DNA of 30,727 bases from PALSA-610 sp038213435 (lineage in GTDB: Bacteria > Actinomycetota > Acidimicrobiia > IMCC26256 > PALSA-610). Shown piece after piece: positions 30,565 through 30,727 of the stretch (position 1 is its first letter; each line of letters starts with the position of its first letter). Made by a program: the position numbers and the translations under genes. The stretch covers positions 1 to 30,727 of the forward strand of contig JBBQTI010000049.1 of NCBI GenBank assembly GCA_038213435.1, given 5' to 3'. The notes beneath the pieces are model-generated. The model made no database searches, was not told the DNA's origin, and saw only the letters and a program-made list of their open reading frames with translations.

Positions 30565-30727
30565 CGAATACGCCATGACGAATACGCCATGACGAATACA
30601 CCATGACGAATACACCATGACGAATACACCATGACGAATACACCATGACGAATACACCATGACGAATACACCATGACGAATACACCATGACGAATACACC
30701 ATGACGAATACACCATGACGAATACAC
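30561..30727 (+). repeat. 14-bp tandem repeat, about 12 copies, running to the window edge
   Basis: The unit ATGACGAATACRCC repeats without spacers: two copies with CGCC (30561-30588), then ten with CACC, the last cut by one base at the edge. Copies within each variant are identical. The unit is about 43% G+C, far below its surroundings. Each unit begins with ATGA, so that in frame it reads M-T-N-T-P and a TGA that overlaps the next unit's ATG. The first ATG overlaps the stop of the LLM gene. On the minus strand all three frames stay open and encode a 14-residue repeat, with no sign that this is a gene. The pattern may have arisen by slippage at the start of the next operon gene, or be an assembly artefact. 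Confidence 0.93.

Noticed and set aside
30561..30727. CRISPR array
   Set aside because: The 14-bp units are directly adjacent and have no spacers, and no cas genes are nearby.
30561..30727. Minus-strand gene encoding a 14-residue repeat protein (MVYSSWCIRHGVF...)
   Set aside because: All three minus frames are open only because the 14-bp unit lacks stops on that strand. There is no ribosome-binding site, and the frame runs on antisense to the LLM gene.
1..30727. tRNA or rRNA genes, insertion sequences, integrase or attachment sites
   Set aside because: I looked along both strands and found no cloverleaf-like, rRNA-like or transposase-like sequence; gaps between genes are all under 100 bases.

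Overview
The window is a densely packed, high-G+C stretch that reads like an actinobacterium, most plausibly Acidimicrobiia or a relative. The lineage is inferred from gene content: several luciferase-like (probably F420-dependent) oxidoreductases, a HelD-type RNA polymerase recycling ATPase, acyl-CoA enzymes carried in ATGA-overlapped operons, a tetR/HAAT-type importer and many apparently leaderless promoters. It contains 26 protein genes. I saw no rRNA, tRNA, CRISPR array or insertion sequence, and no gap over 300 bases without a gene. The last 167 bases are a short tandem repeat, so the window may end at an assembly break.

Left part (1-9406): a substrate-binding-type protein without a signal peptide (cut by the left edge) diverges from a hexapeptide-repeat acyltransferase. 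The acyltransferase converges, across a strong 9-bp hairpin, with a four-gene minus-strand operon: tetR, a fused LivH-LivM permease, a fused MFS + LivF-like + LivG-like protein of 1,025 residues, and a membrane-tethered substrate-binding protein. This is a branched-chain-amino-acid-type (HAAT) importer compressed into three polypeptides, with an MFS transporter domain added to the ATPase chain. The tetR promoter is unusually clear (TTGCAC-N17-TACATT) and has an inverted repeat over its -35/spacer.

Middle (9496-21867): helD, a DUF4097-like repeat protein and a minimal class III adenylate cyclase run rightwards and meet gpmA tail to tail at a shared TGATCA. A low-molecular-weight phosphatase follows, then a catabolic-looking set: acyl-CoA synthetase, an isochorismatase-fold protein without its catalytic triad, an amidohydrolase, an aldehyde dehydrogenase, two luciferase-like oxidoreductases and a small helical protein.

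Right part (21888-30727): a Rieske-domain protein with a large uncharacterised C-terminal region is divergent from a SufR-like cysteine-rich regulator. A GT-C (DUF2029) glycosyltransferase is divergent from a tightly coupled acyl-CoA operon: double-hotdog MaoC-like dehydratase, crotonase, acyl-CoA dehydrogenase, second crotonase, luciferase-like oxidoreductase. At the end of the operon a 14-bp unit is repeated about 12 times. Each unit forms an ATGA-coupled five-codon mini-frame.

The most unusual items are the MFS-ABC-ABC fusion, the terminal 14-bp repeat, and a pattern in which the TAG stop of one gene supplies the first half of the -10 box of the next gene's leaderless promoter (three cases). 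Several enzyme-family members lack their textbook catalytic residues: the isochorismatase-like protein and both crotonases. Family assignments come from recognising motifs by eye. No database search was possible.
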